Shown here: positions 1 to 8,574 of the stretch, piece by piece
How the letters are laid out: each line of letters starts with the position of its first letter
Position numbering within the stretch: the first letter of the stretch is position 1
The notes under the pieces: generated by a model
What the model was told of the DNA's origin: nothing
Database searches by the model: none
Seen by the model: the letters and a program-made list of their open reading frames with translations, nothing else
Assembly (NCBI GenBank): GCA_964486335.1
Contig: CAZAMB010000010.1
Coordinates: 124,001 to 188,000, forward strand
Origin: CAZAMB01 sp964486335
Lineage (GTDB): Bacteria; Planctomycetota; Phycisphaerae; UBA1845
Length of the DNA stretch: 64,000 nt
Direction of reading: 5' to 3'
Made by a program: the position numbers and the translations under genes

Positions 1-509
1 AGCTGAAGCGTGCTGCCGATTTCCAACCCGGAAAACTGCTTCGCCGCCGCCATTCCCACCAGAAGCTCGCGCGATCCCGCGGCAAAAATTCGCCCTGTCG
101 GTTTTACATTTCGATGAACGGCGAACGCCGTCTCCGTGACGCCGCGAAGCGCCACATTGCCCCACGTCAATCCCTTGTCACGAATGCGCGGCAACGACAC
201 CTGCACCATCATCTCGGGGCTAAAGAGCGGTTCGTCCGTTTTGGGGTCACGGGCAATCTGTGTTAATTGGTTTAGCTTGTTGTACTCATCGACAGGAATA
301 GCGCTGTTGCTCTCGGCCGTGGCACCGCGCTTCATCGCAATGATTTTCTGTTCGTCGGCCGCCGTGGCCAGCGACCGGGTTAACGAATCGGCGAACCCCA
401 TCATCCACGAAAAGACGCCGACCACCGCCGCCAGCACCGTGATGGTAAGCAGCGTCGTTGTTTTGCGGACAAAAAGGCTTCGCCAATGGTACACGAGCGG
501 CAAGGCCAC
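1..509 (-). CDS. ABC transporter permease (FtsX/MacB type), 3' end outside window
   Basis: Reading leftward from 509 this gives an uninterrupted frame to the window edge, about 169 residues. A GTG start at 509 is preceded by GAGGG at good spacing; an upstream TTG at 521 is the alternative. The N-terminus (VALPLVYHWRSLFVRKTTTL) is a short cytoplasmic stretch, followed by a membrane segment (LLTITVLAAVVGVFSWMMGF), then the beginning of an extracytoplasmic MacB-like core domain. This is the usual start of FtsX-family permeases. It lies about 150 bases downstream of another permease and its ATPase on the same strand, so it is probably the second permease of one exporter. The C-terminal membrane bundle is outside the window. 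Family assignment is good; substrate unknown. Confidence 0.75.
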   Translation of the reverse strand, partial: MALPLVYHWRSLFVRKTTTLLTITVLAAVVGVFSWMMGFADSLTRSLATAADEQKIIAMKRGATAESNSAIPVDEYNKLNQLTQIARDPKTDEPLFSPEMMVQVSLPRIRDKGLTWGNVALRGVTETAFAVHRNVKPTGRIFAAGSRELLVGMAAAKQFSGLEIGSTLQ

Positions 510-661
510 GTTAACCCTCAATTCCCGGTTCTACACGACGGGACCCCTTCGCCCGGCGCCATCGATGAATCGAATCGCACAACGCGCCACCTCATCATGG
601 TCCTGAATTCGCCAGTCAACCGCCCCACTTCGGCACGTTCGCATCGCCACGGATCCGTCGC

Positions 662-1831
662 CTAGGCCACATTTCGTAGCGCATCCACCGTTCGCAGCCG
701 CAACGCCTGAATCGCGGGCCAGAGGCCTGCCGCAAAGCCGACCAACAAACCAATGACGAGCGAAACGACCACGGCCGCCGGCGATAGCTCCAGGCTACTC
801 ACCGGTCCCATCCGCAATCCGCGAAGCGGCGACGCGGCCAGCCACAACGCGACGGGCACAACGCCCGCCACCGATCCGAACACGGCGAGCATGACGCTCT
901 CCGCCAGCACGATTCGGAAAATCCTGCCCGATTGAAATCCGATGGCCTTGAAGATCGCCAGTTCCCGTGTGCGTTCTCGGAAACTCATCATCATGGTATT
1001 GCCAGCGACCAGCGCCACGATCACCAGCACGACAATCGCCATCACCCGCATCAATCCCGGAATATCTCCGGAGGCTTGGGTGAAATTGGCCGCGAAGGCG
1101 TTTTCGTCCTCCGATTTCGTTTCATCGGGGCTGTTGGCAAACGTCGCATCAATCTCCTTTTGGAGCGAACGCATTCCTTCCACCGAGTTGCACTTGATCC
1201 AGAAAATATTGCAACGGGCGTCGTCCAATCCTCGCTCCTTCATCGATTCCACGAGATAGTCTCGCCGAAAGTAAAATGCATTACCGCGCTCCGTTTGCGC
1301 CATTACCTTGACGATATGAAACTCAAGCGAAAGATATGGGGGTACGGTGCTCTCCAGTACCACGCGGTCGCCGACCTTCCAGCCGTACAACTCCGCCGGA
1401 GCCGACCCTGCTACGCAGGCCGTTTTGTCCCGCTGCCAGGCTTCCACCTCCGAAGGCGTCATCCCGACGTCGCTGTACACGGTCGGGAAACTGTCTGCGT
1501 CCGCCGCGAGGCTGGTCAACGTATTCTGCGTATCCGGAACACGACCGCCAAACCAGCGCATTCCGCAAACGGCACGAAGCCGTTGACGATCGGGATCCAT
1601 GGCCTCGATCTTCCTCCGCATGCCCGCGGGAAGCGCGATCGTCAACGAAACCCGATGATGCGTGCCCAGACGCAGTTCCCTTTCGTTTGCTTGTGCCACG
1701 CGAATGAAGGTCGCCACGAGTGAGATGGCCGCAACGAATACAGCCATGGGCAGCGCGAAAGCCGCCGCCGTCAGCACCGATCGAACGCGGTTTCGCTTCA
1801 GGTTTTGCATCAGCACGTAAGTGATCGTCAC
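662..1831 (-). CDS. ABC transporter permease, FtsX/MacB family
   Basis: A 389-residue inner-membrane permease of the MacB/LolC type. One membrane helix lies near residues 16-46, then a periplasmic MacB-core-like domain of about 210 residues, then three helices near 260-285, 305-337 and 350-378. The cytoplasmic loop after the second helix carries the FtsX signature RTRELAIFKAIGF, which couples to the ATPase. The gene starts 12 bases after the stop of the ATPase gene and is followed by a second permease, giving the order ATPase-permease-permease. Such systems are mechanotransmitters that export lipoproteins, peptides or drugs. Which of these applies cannot be told, because no membrane-fusion protein gene is visible in the window. 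Confidence 0.88.
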   Translation of the reverse strand: MTITYVLMQNLKRNRVRSVLTAAAFALPMAVFVAAISLVATFIRVAQANERELRLGTHHRVSLTIALPAGMRRKIEAMDPDRQRLRAVCGMRWFGGRVPDTQNTLTSLAADADSFPTVYSDVGMTPSEVEAWQRDKTACVAGSAPAELYGWKVGDRVVLESTVPPYLSLEFHIVKVMAQTERGNAFYFRRDYLVESMKERGLDDARCNIFWIKCNSVEGMRSLQKEIDATFANSPDETKSEDENAFAANFTQASGDIPGLMRVMAIVVLVIVALVAGNTMMMSFRERTRELAIFKAIGFQSGRIFRIVLAESVMLAVFGSVAGVVPVALWLAASPLRGLRMGPVSSLELSPAAVVVSLVIGLLVGFAAGLWPAIQALRLRTVDALRNVA

Positions 1832-1842
1832 GGTGGGCTCAC

Positions 1843-2571
1843 TTAATGAGTGACGCTGACAGCTTTGCCGCGCGCTTCCTTTGGCGTCCGCTCCTCACGC
1901 TGAAACGCGCCTTTATCGAGATGCAAAGTTCGTTGGCCGTGTGAGGCCGCGCGAGGATCGTGCGTAACCATGACAATCGTCTTTCCGAACTCCTCATTGA
2001 GAAGGTTGAGAAGCCGAAGGATTTCTTCCGACGTTTTCGCGTCCAAATCTCCCGTCGGTTCGTCGGCCAGGATCAGCCGCGGATCCGTCACGATCGCGCG
2101 AGCAATCGCCACCCTTTGCTCCTGACCGCCGGAAAGCTGGTTGGGTCGGTGATCCGATCGTTCCGCCAGCCCGACCACGCGAAGCGCCGTCTCAACTCGT
2201 TTGCGACGTTCGCTGGACGGCATTTTGAACAACAACAACGGCAGCTCTACGTTTTGAGCCGCTGTGAGCACGGGCACCAGATGGTACATCTGAAAAATGA
2301 AGCCGACGTTGCGACTCCGCCACGAGGTCAGCTCTCGTTCCGACATTGTCTCCAGATTGGCGTCGCCAATTCGAATGCTGCCGTCCGTCGGCGTATCGAG
2401 TCCACCGATCAAGTGAAGAAGCGTGGACTTTCCAGATCCGCTAGGCCCCATCAGGACCGCAAATTCCCCGGTTGCAATCTCGAGGTTTAGCGCTTCAAGA
2501 ACCGGGATCTCAATTCGATCCTTATGATAGACCTTACGCACATTGCGAAGCTCGATTTCGATTTGGCTCAT
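1843..2571 (-). CDS. ABC transporter ATP-binding protein, LolD/MacB type
   Basis: Cytoplasmic nucleotide-binding subunit of the exporter. All motifs are present: Walker A GPSGSGKST, Q-loop FQMYHLVP, signature LSGGQEQRVAIARA, Walker B LILADEPTGDLD and H-loop VTHD. The PTGDLD form is typical of the LolD/MacB/FtsE branch. The signature has LSGGQEQR where LSGGQQQR is more usual. The frame is open back to a TTG at 2625, but the ATG at 2571 is chosen because the family N-terminus (IELRNVRKVY) follows directly and a GGGGA lies upstream. It is the first gene of the operon with the permeases at 662 and 1, and is probably transcribed from the 240-base gap before it. Confidence 0.92.
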   Translation of the reverse strand: MSQIEIELRNVRKVYHKDRIEIPVLEALNLEIATGEFAVLMGPSGSGKSTLLHLIGGLDTPTDGSIRIGDANLETMSERELTSWRSRNVGFIFQMYHLVPVLTAAQNVELPLLLFKMPSSERRKRVETALRVVGLAERSDHRPNQLSGGQEQRVAIARAIVTDPRLILADEPTGDLDAKTSEEILRLLNLLNEEFGKTIVMVTHDPRAASHGQRTLHLDKGAFQREERTPKEARGKAVSVTH

Positions 2572-2811
2572 AACGGAGTCCCCGGGGCTTGAGCGGGTGA
2601 TATTTCGACCCGGTCGGCGCGCCAATTTCGCACGGCGATCCGATTCCTTTCGAAACCACTCGCCGAGTCAGTAGGCTACGTCCCCAAGGGGGAGCGGTCA
2701 ACTCTTCGATGATTGGAAAATACAAGAAAAACGGGCGGCCACGCGGATATCGATATGCGCACGTGATCATCGCCGACCATCAAAAGCGATGCCGTAATAT
2801 CCGTCTCCCAA

Positions 2812-3324
2812 TCATGCCGTGGAGTCAAAACGCTTTCCGGCTTGGTTCTCGGTTTCACCGCCCTGCCGCAATGCGTCAAACGTCTCGGCTGCCGTTCCGG
2901 AAAACGTGATGGAAGTGTGTTGGTACGATATGGATGACGACGAGTACGATGACGAATTGATTTGCAAGCCTGTTGACGCGCCACCCAGACGATCCAAGGC
3001 GCTCGCCTCCGAGCCTTGACTTGTGCCGCCTTGTTGCTGTCCGAGAAGTGCCATGATGATCATCAATGCAATCATGAGCTCGAGCATCTTGTTGTCTTGA
3101 ACCCCACCGCCGATGCTATTCAGCAGTTGCGAAACATTGCTGCTGATGCTCAACGCCGAAATGCTCGACACCGAGCTTTGCGTGCTTGAAATGTCCGCTG
3201 AAGTCACCGAAAGGTTGATCCCGCCGACGCCTGCATTGGCCCCGCCGGGAGTCGGTTCACCAATGGACCCTGGTCGGTCGATCAATGCCGGTCGATGAAA
3301 TCCCAATGGTTGGATCGGACCCAT
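2812..3324 (-). CDS. Small Ser/Gly-rich protein with one hydrophobic segment, function unknown
   Basis: I do not recognise the family. From the ATG at 3324 (preceded by GGAAGGGA at good spacing; upstream ATGs at 3390 and 3384 lack a ribosome site) the product is about 170 residues. It contains a Ser-rich stretch (SSTQSSVSSISALSISS), then a Met/Leu/Ile-rich hydrophobic segment (MLELMIALMIIMALLGQQQ) and a second Ser-rich stretch with YSSSSIS. No signal peptide is evident. The composition suggests a self-assembling or surface-associated peptide, but this is a guess. It stands alone between the ABC operon and ispE, and may be transcribed from the gap to its right. Confidence 0.5.
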   Translation of the reverse strand: MGPIQPLGFHRPALIDRPGSIGEPTPGGANAGVGGINLSVTSADISSTQSSVSSISALSISSNVSQLLNSIGGGVQDNKMLELMIALMIIMALLGQQQGGTSQGSEASALDRLGGASTGLQINSSSYSSSSISYQHTSITFSGTAAETFDALRQGGETENQAGKRFDSTA

Positions 3325-4004
3325 GAGCCATTTCCCTTCCTTGCCGCCACTAGACCGACGCGCGTCCGCGCGGAACGGCTTCATGATCACGGATGCATTA
3401 CAGGAACCAGAAAGCGGGAAGATGGCGGATCAGCCGTAAGTGGAATGATGACAACACATTACGAGAGTTCTTGTCTTGCTTGGTTTGGTACGATCGTGCG
3501 GGGGATGTTGCGTTGACGCAACCTGGTGTAGTCGAACGTCAACGCCATGGTCACGGACACGTCCGAAATGTATCCCCTTTCGCCGAAGTCGGCGGGCCGG
3601 CGTGGCGAGTCCCATTCGCGTTCGCGCAGAAGTTGACCGGGAAATGCAGCCTTCCGGGCGAATCCGCACGTTCTTTTCGGCAAGAAATCCGTTTTTCGAT
3701 ATGCGGTGTTCTCCTTTCGGAGGAATCGCGTTACCGCATACCGTGCTTGCCCGTAGGCTGAGTTCGTCGTGGCGATTCGACGTTGACAAGGGGCGGTTCG
3801 TCACTCAGAATCAAGCTAAGGCTGGCCGAGACCATTGATCGCGCATTCCAATCGCGCAGTTTGACTCGTTTCCTTGGCCGGCTCACGGGTTTGCCGTTGA
3901 CTCGCGCTCTTCCGGGCGCTTTAAGAGTCGTCGCGCAACCGTTAAGAAAAAGCATTCGACGCTTTGGCACCATGGGCTTGGTCATCTTGGACAAAACTCC
4001 TCGA
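3325..4004. other. Intergenic region between the Ser-rich gene and ispE
   Basis: About 680 bases without a supported gene. The ispE frame stays open back to 3783, but that extra 74-residue sequence is Arg-rich and unlike any IspE N-terminus. Opposite-strand and other-frame readings are low-complexity basic sequence. The region should hold divergent promoters for the minus-strand gene ending at 2812 and the ispE operon. I could not pick out a convincing -35/-10 pair, and no tRNA fold was seen. Confidence 0.4.
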
Positions 4005-4904
4005 ATGACGTCGCGGACCATCGCCGCCGACGCGCCCGCCAAGATCAATCTCACGCTTGAAGTTCTTGGGAAGCGCGCTGATGGATTTCACGAATTATGC
4101 TCGATCGTCATCGGAGTCGGCTTATTCGACCGCGTAACCGGCACTTCGCCGCAGTCCGTCGGCCTGACCTTTGAGTGTACAGACCCGACACTTCATGGCG
4201 ATTCCAATCTGGCCAGTCGCGCGGCGATCGCCTTGGCGAGAAAAACGGGATGTGACGCGGGAATTCACCTGGCGGTTCGGAAAAACATTCCGATTGGCGG
4301 CGGCATGGGCGGCGGAAGCAGCGATGCAGCCGCAAGCCTGCGCATCTGCAACGCCATTTGGAATACGGAATTGGACAACGACGCCTTGGCCGACCTCGGC
4401 GCGGACATCGGCTCCGACGTGCCGCTGTTCTTTCATCTCCCTTCCGCAATCATGAGCGGCCGCGGCGAACATGTCCGTCCGTATCCGCTCCGCTGGACCG
4501 GGTGGATTCTCCTCGTGTTTCCCGGCATGCACCTGTCCACGGCGGATGTGTACGAGGCTTGGCGAAAGTCTGATCGACAAAGCGCCGGGCCCTCCTCGGA
4601 ACAACTGCAATCTGAAATCGCCAAAGCGCCGTCCGCCGCGGAACTTCACGAACGACTGGTCAATGAACTGGAGCCGGCGGTGTTTCGAGTTTGCCCAGCC
4701 GTGGCTGAAGCACGGGAAGCACTCTCATCACTCGGCGTGGATTCGACCCGCGTCACTGGATCAGGGGCAACCCTCTTTCGGCTCTTCGACGACCCGGATG
4801 GGGCACGCGCGGCAGCCTTTCGCATTGAACAGCACTCGTCCCGTTTAAGAACCGCCGTCGTCTCCGCCCCGGCTAAAATGACCCCATTGGAGAACAAGGA
4901 TTAG
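4005..4904 (+). CDS. ispE: 4-diphosphocytidyl-2-C-methyl-D-erythritol kinase
   Basis: GHMP-family kinase of the non-mevalonate (MEP) isoprenoid pathway; it phosphorylates CDP-methylerythritol at the 2-hydroxyl. Seen directly: the N-terminal APAKINLTLEVLGKRADGFHEL with the conserved Lys, the Gly-rich ATP loop PIGGGMGGGSSDAAA near residues 96-110, the IGSDVPLFF motif and the C-terminal VTGSGATLF motif. From the ATG at 4005 the protein is 299 residues, the normal family length; the longer reading from 3783 adds a basic stretch with no family counterpart. It is followed after 3 bases by the spoVG-like gene, an order also known from Firmicutes, so the two are probably co-transcribed. Confidence 0.92.
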   Translation: MTSRTIAADAPAKINLTLEVLGKRADGFHELCSIVIGVGLFDRVTGTSPQSVGLTFECTDPTLHGDSNLASRAAIALARKTGCDAGIHLAVRKNIPIGGGMGGGSSDAAASLRICNAIWNTELDNDALADLGADIGSDVPLFFHLPSAIMSGRGEHVRPYPLRWTGWILLVFPGMHLSTADVYEAWRKSDRQSAGPSSEQLQSEIAKAPSAAELHERLVNELEPAVFRVCPAVAEAREALSSLGVDSTRVTGSGATLFRLFDDPDGARAAAFRIEQHSSRLRTAVVSAPAKMTPLENKD

Positions 4905-4907
4905 CTC

Positions 4908-5834
4908 ATGGAAATCTCGGATATTCGCGTCAAACTGATGCAAAATGCCGCCGATCGCCTCAAGGCGGTTTGCAGTCTCACTCTCAGCAACGAGTTTGTC
5001 GTTCGCGATTTGAAAGTCGTGGAAGGCACCAACGGGCTCTTCGTGGCCATGCCCTCGCGTAAACTCTCCGTCCACTGCCCTCAATGTAGGGGAAAAAACC
5101 ATTTGCGAGCGAAGTTTTGTAACGACTGCGGAACGAAACTTCCCGCCGCCCGCGTTCCGTCCGACACGGTTGGACGGATGCGCCTCCACCGGGACATCGC
5201 CCATCCGATCAACCCGGAATTCCGTGAGTTGATTCAATCCAAGGTGATCGAAAAATATCAGGCGGAAGTCGTACTGGCGTCCGACCCGAATTACGAGCCG
5301 GTTGATATTGACAAAGAGCATGTTGATATTGACAAAGAGTATAACGAAGAGGCGGATGAGCCGGTGAGCCGCCATGTGCCCAGCGAGTACGACCAGCTGA
5401 TCGCCGGACTTCGCGGCGGCAATCACGAGGGAAGCGACCCAGAACATCGACCCGTAACAAGGAATGATCGAACCGGGAGCCGAGCCTCCGATCGCGCTCC
5501 GGCGCGTCGGAATGAGCCGAAAGCGACTCCGGCCCCGATTCAGAACCGCGCGAAGGATTCGCGTCCTCGGCCGCCTCGCCAAGATCAGCCGACTCGCCCG
5601 GACAATCGCCCCAAGGGACGCGGAACAGAGCCGGCACGACGTCCGCCGCCAGCGGTCATTCGTTTGGAAAACGACGATGATGAATCACCGGCACTTCCGC
5701 AGCACTCCGGGCCCCCTCCACAAAAGCCGGAACATCGCCCCGCGGCCCCGCCGAAGCGCATGGAATTGCCGAAACCAACGCCCCAGCCGCCGGACGATTC
5801 AGGCGACGCGCCGTTTGGCGCGGGCATCCTCTAA
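4908..5834 (+). CDS. spoVG: SpoVG-family protein with zinc ribbon inserted in the domain and a disordered tail
   Basis: Residues 1-51 match the first half of SpoVG: MEISDIRVKLM, then SLTLSNEFVVRDLKVVEG, then NGLFVAMPSRK. Where SpoVG normally has a short loop there is a CPQC-x15-CNDC zinc ribbon, after which the second half resumes (HRDIAHPINPEFRELIQSKV). A long Pro/Arg/Asp-rich tail follows to residue 308, against about 85-100 residues for ordinary SpoVG. In Firmicutes SpoVG is an RNA- or DNA-binding regulator affecting division septation and virulence. Here the ribbon could add nucleic-acid or protein contacts, which is inference. The ATG lies 3 bases after the ispE stop with AGGA upstream. 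Residues about 127-145 hold a nearly repeated VDIDKE motif. Confidence 0.82.
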   Translation: MEISDIRVKLMQNAADRLKAVCSLTLSNEFVVRDLKVVEGTNGLFVAMPSRKLSVHCPQCRGKNHLRAKFCNDCGTKLPAARVPSDTVGRMRLHRDIAHPINPEFRELIQSKVIEKYQAEVVLASDPNYEPVDIDKEHVDIDKEYNEEADEPVSRHVPSEYDQLIAGLRGGNHEGSDPEHRPVTRNDRTGSRASDRAPARRNEPKATPAPIQNRAKDSRPRPPRQDQPTRPDNRPKGRGTEPARRPPPAVIRLENDDDESPALPQHSGPPPQKPEHRPAAPPKRMELPKPTPQPPDDSGDAPFGAGIL

Positions 5835-5942
5835 ACGACTGCGACGGATGAATTCGACCGCTCCATCCCGGCGAACTTTCGGAGGTATCGTTTCGGACGA
5901 CTCATGACCGGCGACGGGTTGATCGGTTCGCCGCAGGGCAAC

Positions 5943-7304
5943 ATGACGGACTATCGCTGCAAGACCGCTACCGGCCCACTCAATGCGATTGTTCAGGCTC
6001 CCTCGTCGAGGAGCATCACCAACCGCGCGCTGGTCCTGTCTGCGCTGGCCGAAGGCAGATCGATTCTCTCCAACGTCCTTTTCGCTGAAGATACGCGGCT
6101 TATGATCGAAGCACTTCGCCGTCTTGGTGTTGCAATTGCAATTGACGAACATGGCGGCTTGGCGGAGGTAACAGGCCGTGGCGGGAATATCCCGGAGTCG
6201 GACGCCGATCTGTCTTGCGGAAATTCCGGGACAACGCTCCGATTCCTCACCGCCGTTGCTTCACTTGGACGAGGCGGTCAGTATCGATTCGACGGGCGAC
6301 CGAGACTCCGCCAAAGACCGATCGGCTGCCTGGCCGAAGCGCTGCAAGAATACGGTACGGGGTTCGAGTTTCTGGTGGAGCCCGGATTTCCGCCGTTTGT
6401 CGTTCACGCCAAAGGACTGCGCGGAGGCATATTGAGAATGGACGCGCCCGAGTCGAGCCAGATGATCAGCGGGCTCTTGATGGTCGCACCCTTCGCAGTC
6501 CGCGACGTCATGATCGAAACGCCGCTGGCGACGCCCAGTCTCCCCTACATCACGATGACGACCTCGATGATGGAGCGCTTCGGCGTCGTCGTATTGTCGG
6601 ACATCGACGGCGAACAAGGGCTTTTGCGATTGATCGTAGAATCGGGTCAGCGATACCGTGCGACCAACGAGAGAATCGAGGCGGACGCAACCAATGCGAT
6701 GTATTTTCTATCGTCGGCAGCCGTCGCGGGCGGGCGCGTGACCATTTCCAACCTCGGCGCTTCGTCCAGCCAGGGAGACCTTCGCTTTCTGGACATTCTG
6801 GAGCAAATGGGTTGCCGGACGCATCGCGAACCCGACCGGCTGACGGTGCACGGACCGCCTCCCGGTGCCTGGCTTCGCGGCATCGACGTCGATCTGGGAG
6901 ACATGCCCGACTCGGCACAGACGCTCGCTGTCATCGCGCTGTTCGCGGAGGGCCCGACCACCATCCGCAATGTCGCCAGTTTAAGGATCAAGGAAACGGA
7001 TCGCATTGCCGCACTTCAATGCGAACTACAAAAACTCGGAGCCACGGTCGAGGTTAGGGAGGATGAAATCCGGATCACCCCGCCTGACGTATTTACTCCC
7101 GCGCTTATCGAAACCTACGACGACCACCGAATGGCCATGAGTTTCGCGCTCGCCGGCCTCAGGTGCCCTGGAATCATCCTTTCGAACCACGAATGTGTCG
7201 ATAAAACGTTTCCCTTCTTTTTTCGAGAGTTCGAGTCGCTTCTCCACCCTGCCGCTTCGGGCTTGGATGGGCCCGGCGCACTCCCTCAAGCCCAAGACCG
7301 ATAA
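5943..7304 (+). CDS. aroA: 3-phosphoshikimate 1-carboxyvinyltransferase (EPSP synthase)
   Basis: Sixth enzyme of the shikimate pathway: transfers enolpyruvyl from PEP to shikimate-3-phosphate. Diagnostic motifs: SSRSITNRALVLSALAEG near the N-terminus, GNSGTTLRFLTA, the DGRPRLRQRPI segment, SSQMISGLL, EADATNAMYFLSSAAV, LRIKETDRIAAL and TYDDHRMAMSFALAG near the end. The GNSGTTLR loop and KETDR/DDHRMAM active-site segments are intact, so the enzyme should be functional. The ATG at 5943 places the conserved N-terminus at the usual distance; an upstream in-frame ATG at 5904 would add 13 residues, and the choice is uncertain. The gene follows spoVG by about 110 bases on the same strand and may belong to the same transcript. 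Confidence 0.93.
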   Translation: MTDYRCKTATGPLNAIVQAPSSRSITNRALVLSALAEGRSILSNVLFAEDTRLMIEALRRLGVAIAIDEHGGLAEVTGRGGNIPESDADLSCGNSGTTLRFLTAVASLGRGGQYRFDGRPRLRQRPIGCLAEALQEYGTGFEFLVEPGFPPFVVHAKGLRGGILRMDAPESSQMISGLLMVAPFAVRDVMIETPLATPSLPYITMTTSMMERFGVVVLSDIDGEQGLLRLIVESGQRYRATNERIEADATNAMYFLSSAAVAGGRVTISNLGASSSQGDLRFLDILEQMGCRTHREPDRLTVHGPPPGAWLRGIDVDLGDMPDSAQTLAVIALFAEGPTTIRNVASLRIKETDRIAALQCELQKLGATVEVREDEIRITPPDVFTPALIETYDDHRMAMSFALAGLRCPGIILSNHECVDKTFPFFFREFESLLHPAASGLDGPGALPQAQDR

Positions 7305-7388
7305 ATCCCGATAACACGACATGGGGAGGGCTTGCGCGCACGCCGGAGGGCGTCGCCGGGCACCTCTTCCGATCAGAGGCACGCGTTG

Positions 7389-8396
7389 ATGGCAGACGTA
7401 CTCGACCAGAATGAAGTTGATGCGCTATTGGCGGCTGTCGAAACCGGCGGAGTAGAAACTGCCGACGACGCCGCCAAGGCCCAACAAGCCGCTAAAACTC
7501 ACAAAGAGGTTCAACTCTACGACTTCAAGCGACCCGAGCGCGTCAGCAAGGAGCAGATGCGCGCCCTCGAGGGCATTCACGAGACGTTTGCCCGCAACTT
7601 TGGTGCGTTCCTGTCCGGGTTTCTTCGCACGATCGTCGAAATCCGGGTCGCGACCGCCGAACAACTGACCTATAGCGAGTTTATCCACTCGTTGCCCAAT
7701 CCGACGAATTTCAACTTGCTAACCGCCGAACCCCTCGAGGGCCAGCTGTGCCTGGAGCTCAGCCCGCTCATCATCTATCCGATCATCGATCGGCTCCTTG
7801 GTGGTTCGAATTCCGAATTGTTCATTCCGCAGCGCCCACTGACCCTCATCGAGCAGCGACTCGTCAATCGCATCACGGACAAGGCCATTCACGTCCTTGA
7901 GGAATCGTGGGGCGAACTGCTCGAAGTCAAATTCAAGATCGTTGAGGTCGAAAGCAACCCTCATTTGGTGCAAATCGTCGCGCCCAACGAAGTGGTCGTC
8001 GTGCTGGGTTTTGAGATCAAGATGGGCGGTCGCGCCGGCACCATGAGCCTCTGCATCCCCTTCAATGTCATTGACCCCGTCATGGACAAACTGCTTTCCC
8101 AGGGCTGGCTGGCCTATCAACGACGTACACAGGCCGACGACCGTTCCGCAGACATCGCCAAGGCGCTCGGCGCGACCCATGTTTCCGTCACGGGTTTTCT
8201 CGCGGAAACCACGATCACTGTCGCGGAATTACTCACGCTTCAGCCGGGCGACATCATCCAGACCACCAAGTCTGTAAACGGCGAGTTCATTCTTCAAGTC
8301 GAAGGTCAAAACAAGTTCTCCGGCGCGATCGGACGCCACAATGAGAACGTCGCCATCAAGGTAACGCGAATGGCGGAAGTCGAAGAACCGCTTTGA
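7389..8396 (+). CDS. fliM: Flagellar motor switch protein FliM
   Basis: Part of the flagellar C-ring that binds phospho-CheY and sets rotation direction. The N-terminal LDQNEVDALLAAV is the CheY-binding motif, followed by the FliM core (FKRPERVSKEQMRALEGIHE, then FARNFGAFLSGFLRTIVEI) and a C-terminal SpoA/SURFACE domain ending FSGAIGRHNENVAIKV. The ATG at 7389 has GAGG eight bases upstream; the frame is open to 7332 but that region is not FliM-like. Length 335 residues is normal. No other flagellar gene lies in the window, so it is a detached member of the flagellar set, downstream of aroA. It ends with TGA before a strong inverted repeat. Confidence 0.93.
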   Translation: MADVLDQNEVDALLAAVETGGVETADDAAKAQQAAKTHKEVQLYDFKRPERVSKEQMRALEGIHETFARNFGAFLSGFLRTIVEIRVATAEQLTYSEFIHSLPNPTNFNLLTAEPLEGQLCLELSPLIIYPIIDRLLGGSNSELFIPQRPLTLIEQRLVNRITDKAIHVLEESWGELLEVKFKIVEVESNPHLVQIVAPNEVVVVLGFEIKMGGRAGTMSLCIPFNVIDPVMDKLLSQGWLAYQRRTQADDRSADIAKALGATHVSVTGFLAETTITVAELLTLQPGDIIQTTKSVNGEFILQVEGQNKFSGAIGRHNENVAIKVTRMAEVEEPL

Positions 8397-8463
8397 TTGA
8401 TCCGCACTTGGGCGGCTGAGTCGATGCCACCGCGTTCCGCCCCGATGACCGTATCGTCGAAAC

Positions 8464-8531
8464 AAAGACACCCCGGTCGTCGGGCGATTCGGTCAACTCC
8501 GAATCACAAGCACGACAACCGAGGTGTCTTT
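8464..8531. terminator. Nested inverted repeat between convergent genes, probable bidirectional terminator
   Basis: AAAGACACC at 8464-8472 pairs with GGTGTCTTT at 8523-8531. Further pairing follows inside (CGGTCGTC with GACAACCG, mostly matched), and a second stem, GATTCGG (8486-8492) with CCGAATC (8499-8505), sits in the loop. The outer stem ends in A-runs on one strand and T-runs on the other. It lies in the 178-base gap where fliM and the minus-strand thioredoxin gene converge, so it can end both transcripts. Confidence 0.7.
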
Positions 8532-8574
8532 CGCTTTTGTGCGCCGGGCCGATCATCGCCCGGAGGAACTCACA

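Noticed and set aside
3783..4004. 5' extension of ispE
   Set aside because: Arg-rich sequence unlike the family; the ATG at 4005 gives the normal length.
6215..7057. 280-codon open frame on the plus strand
   Set aside because: Overlaps aroA in another frame; Arg-rich and without family motifs.
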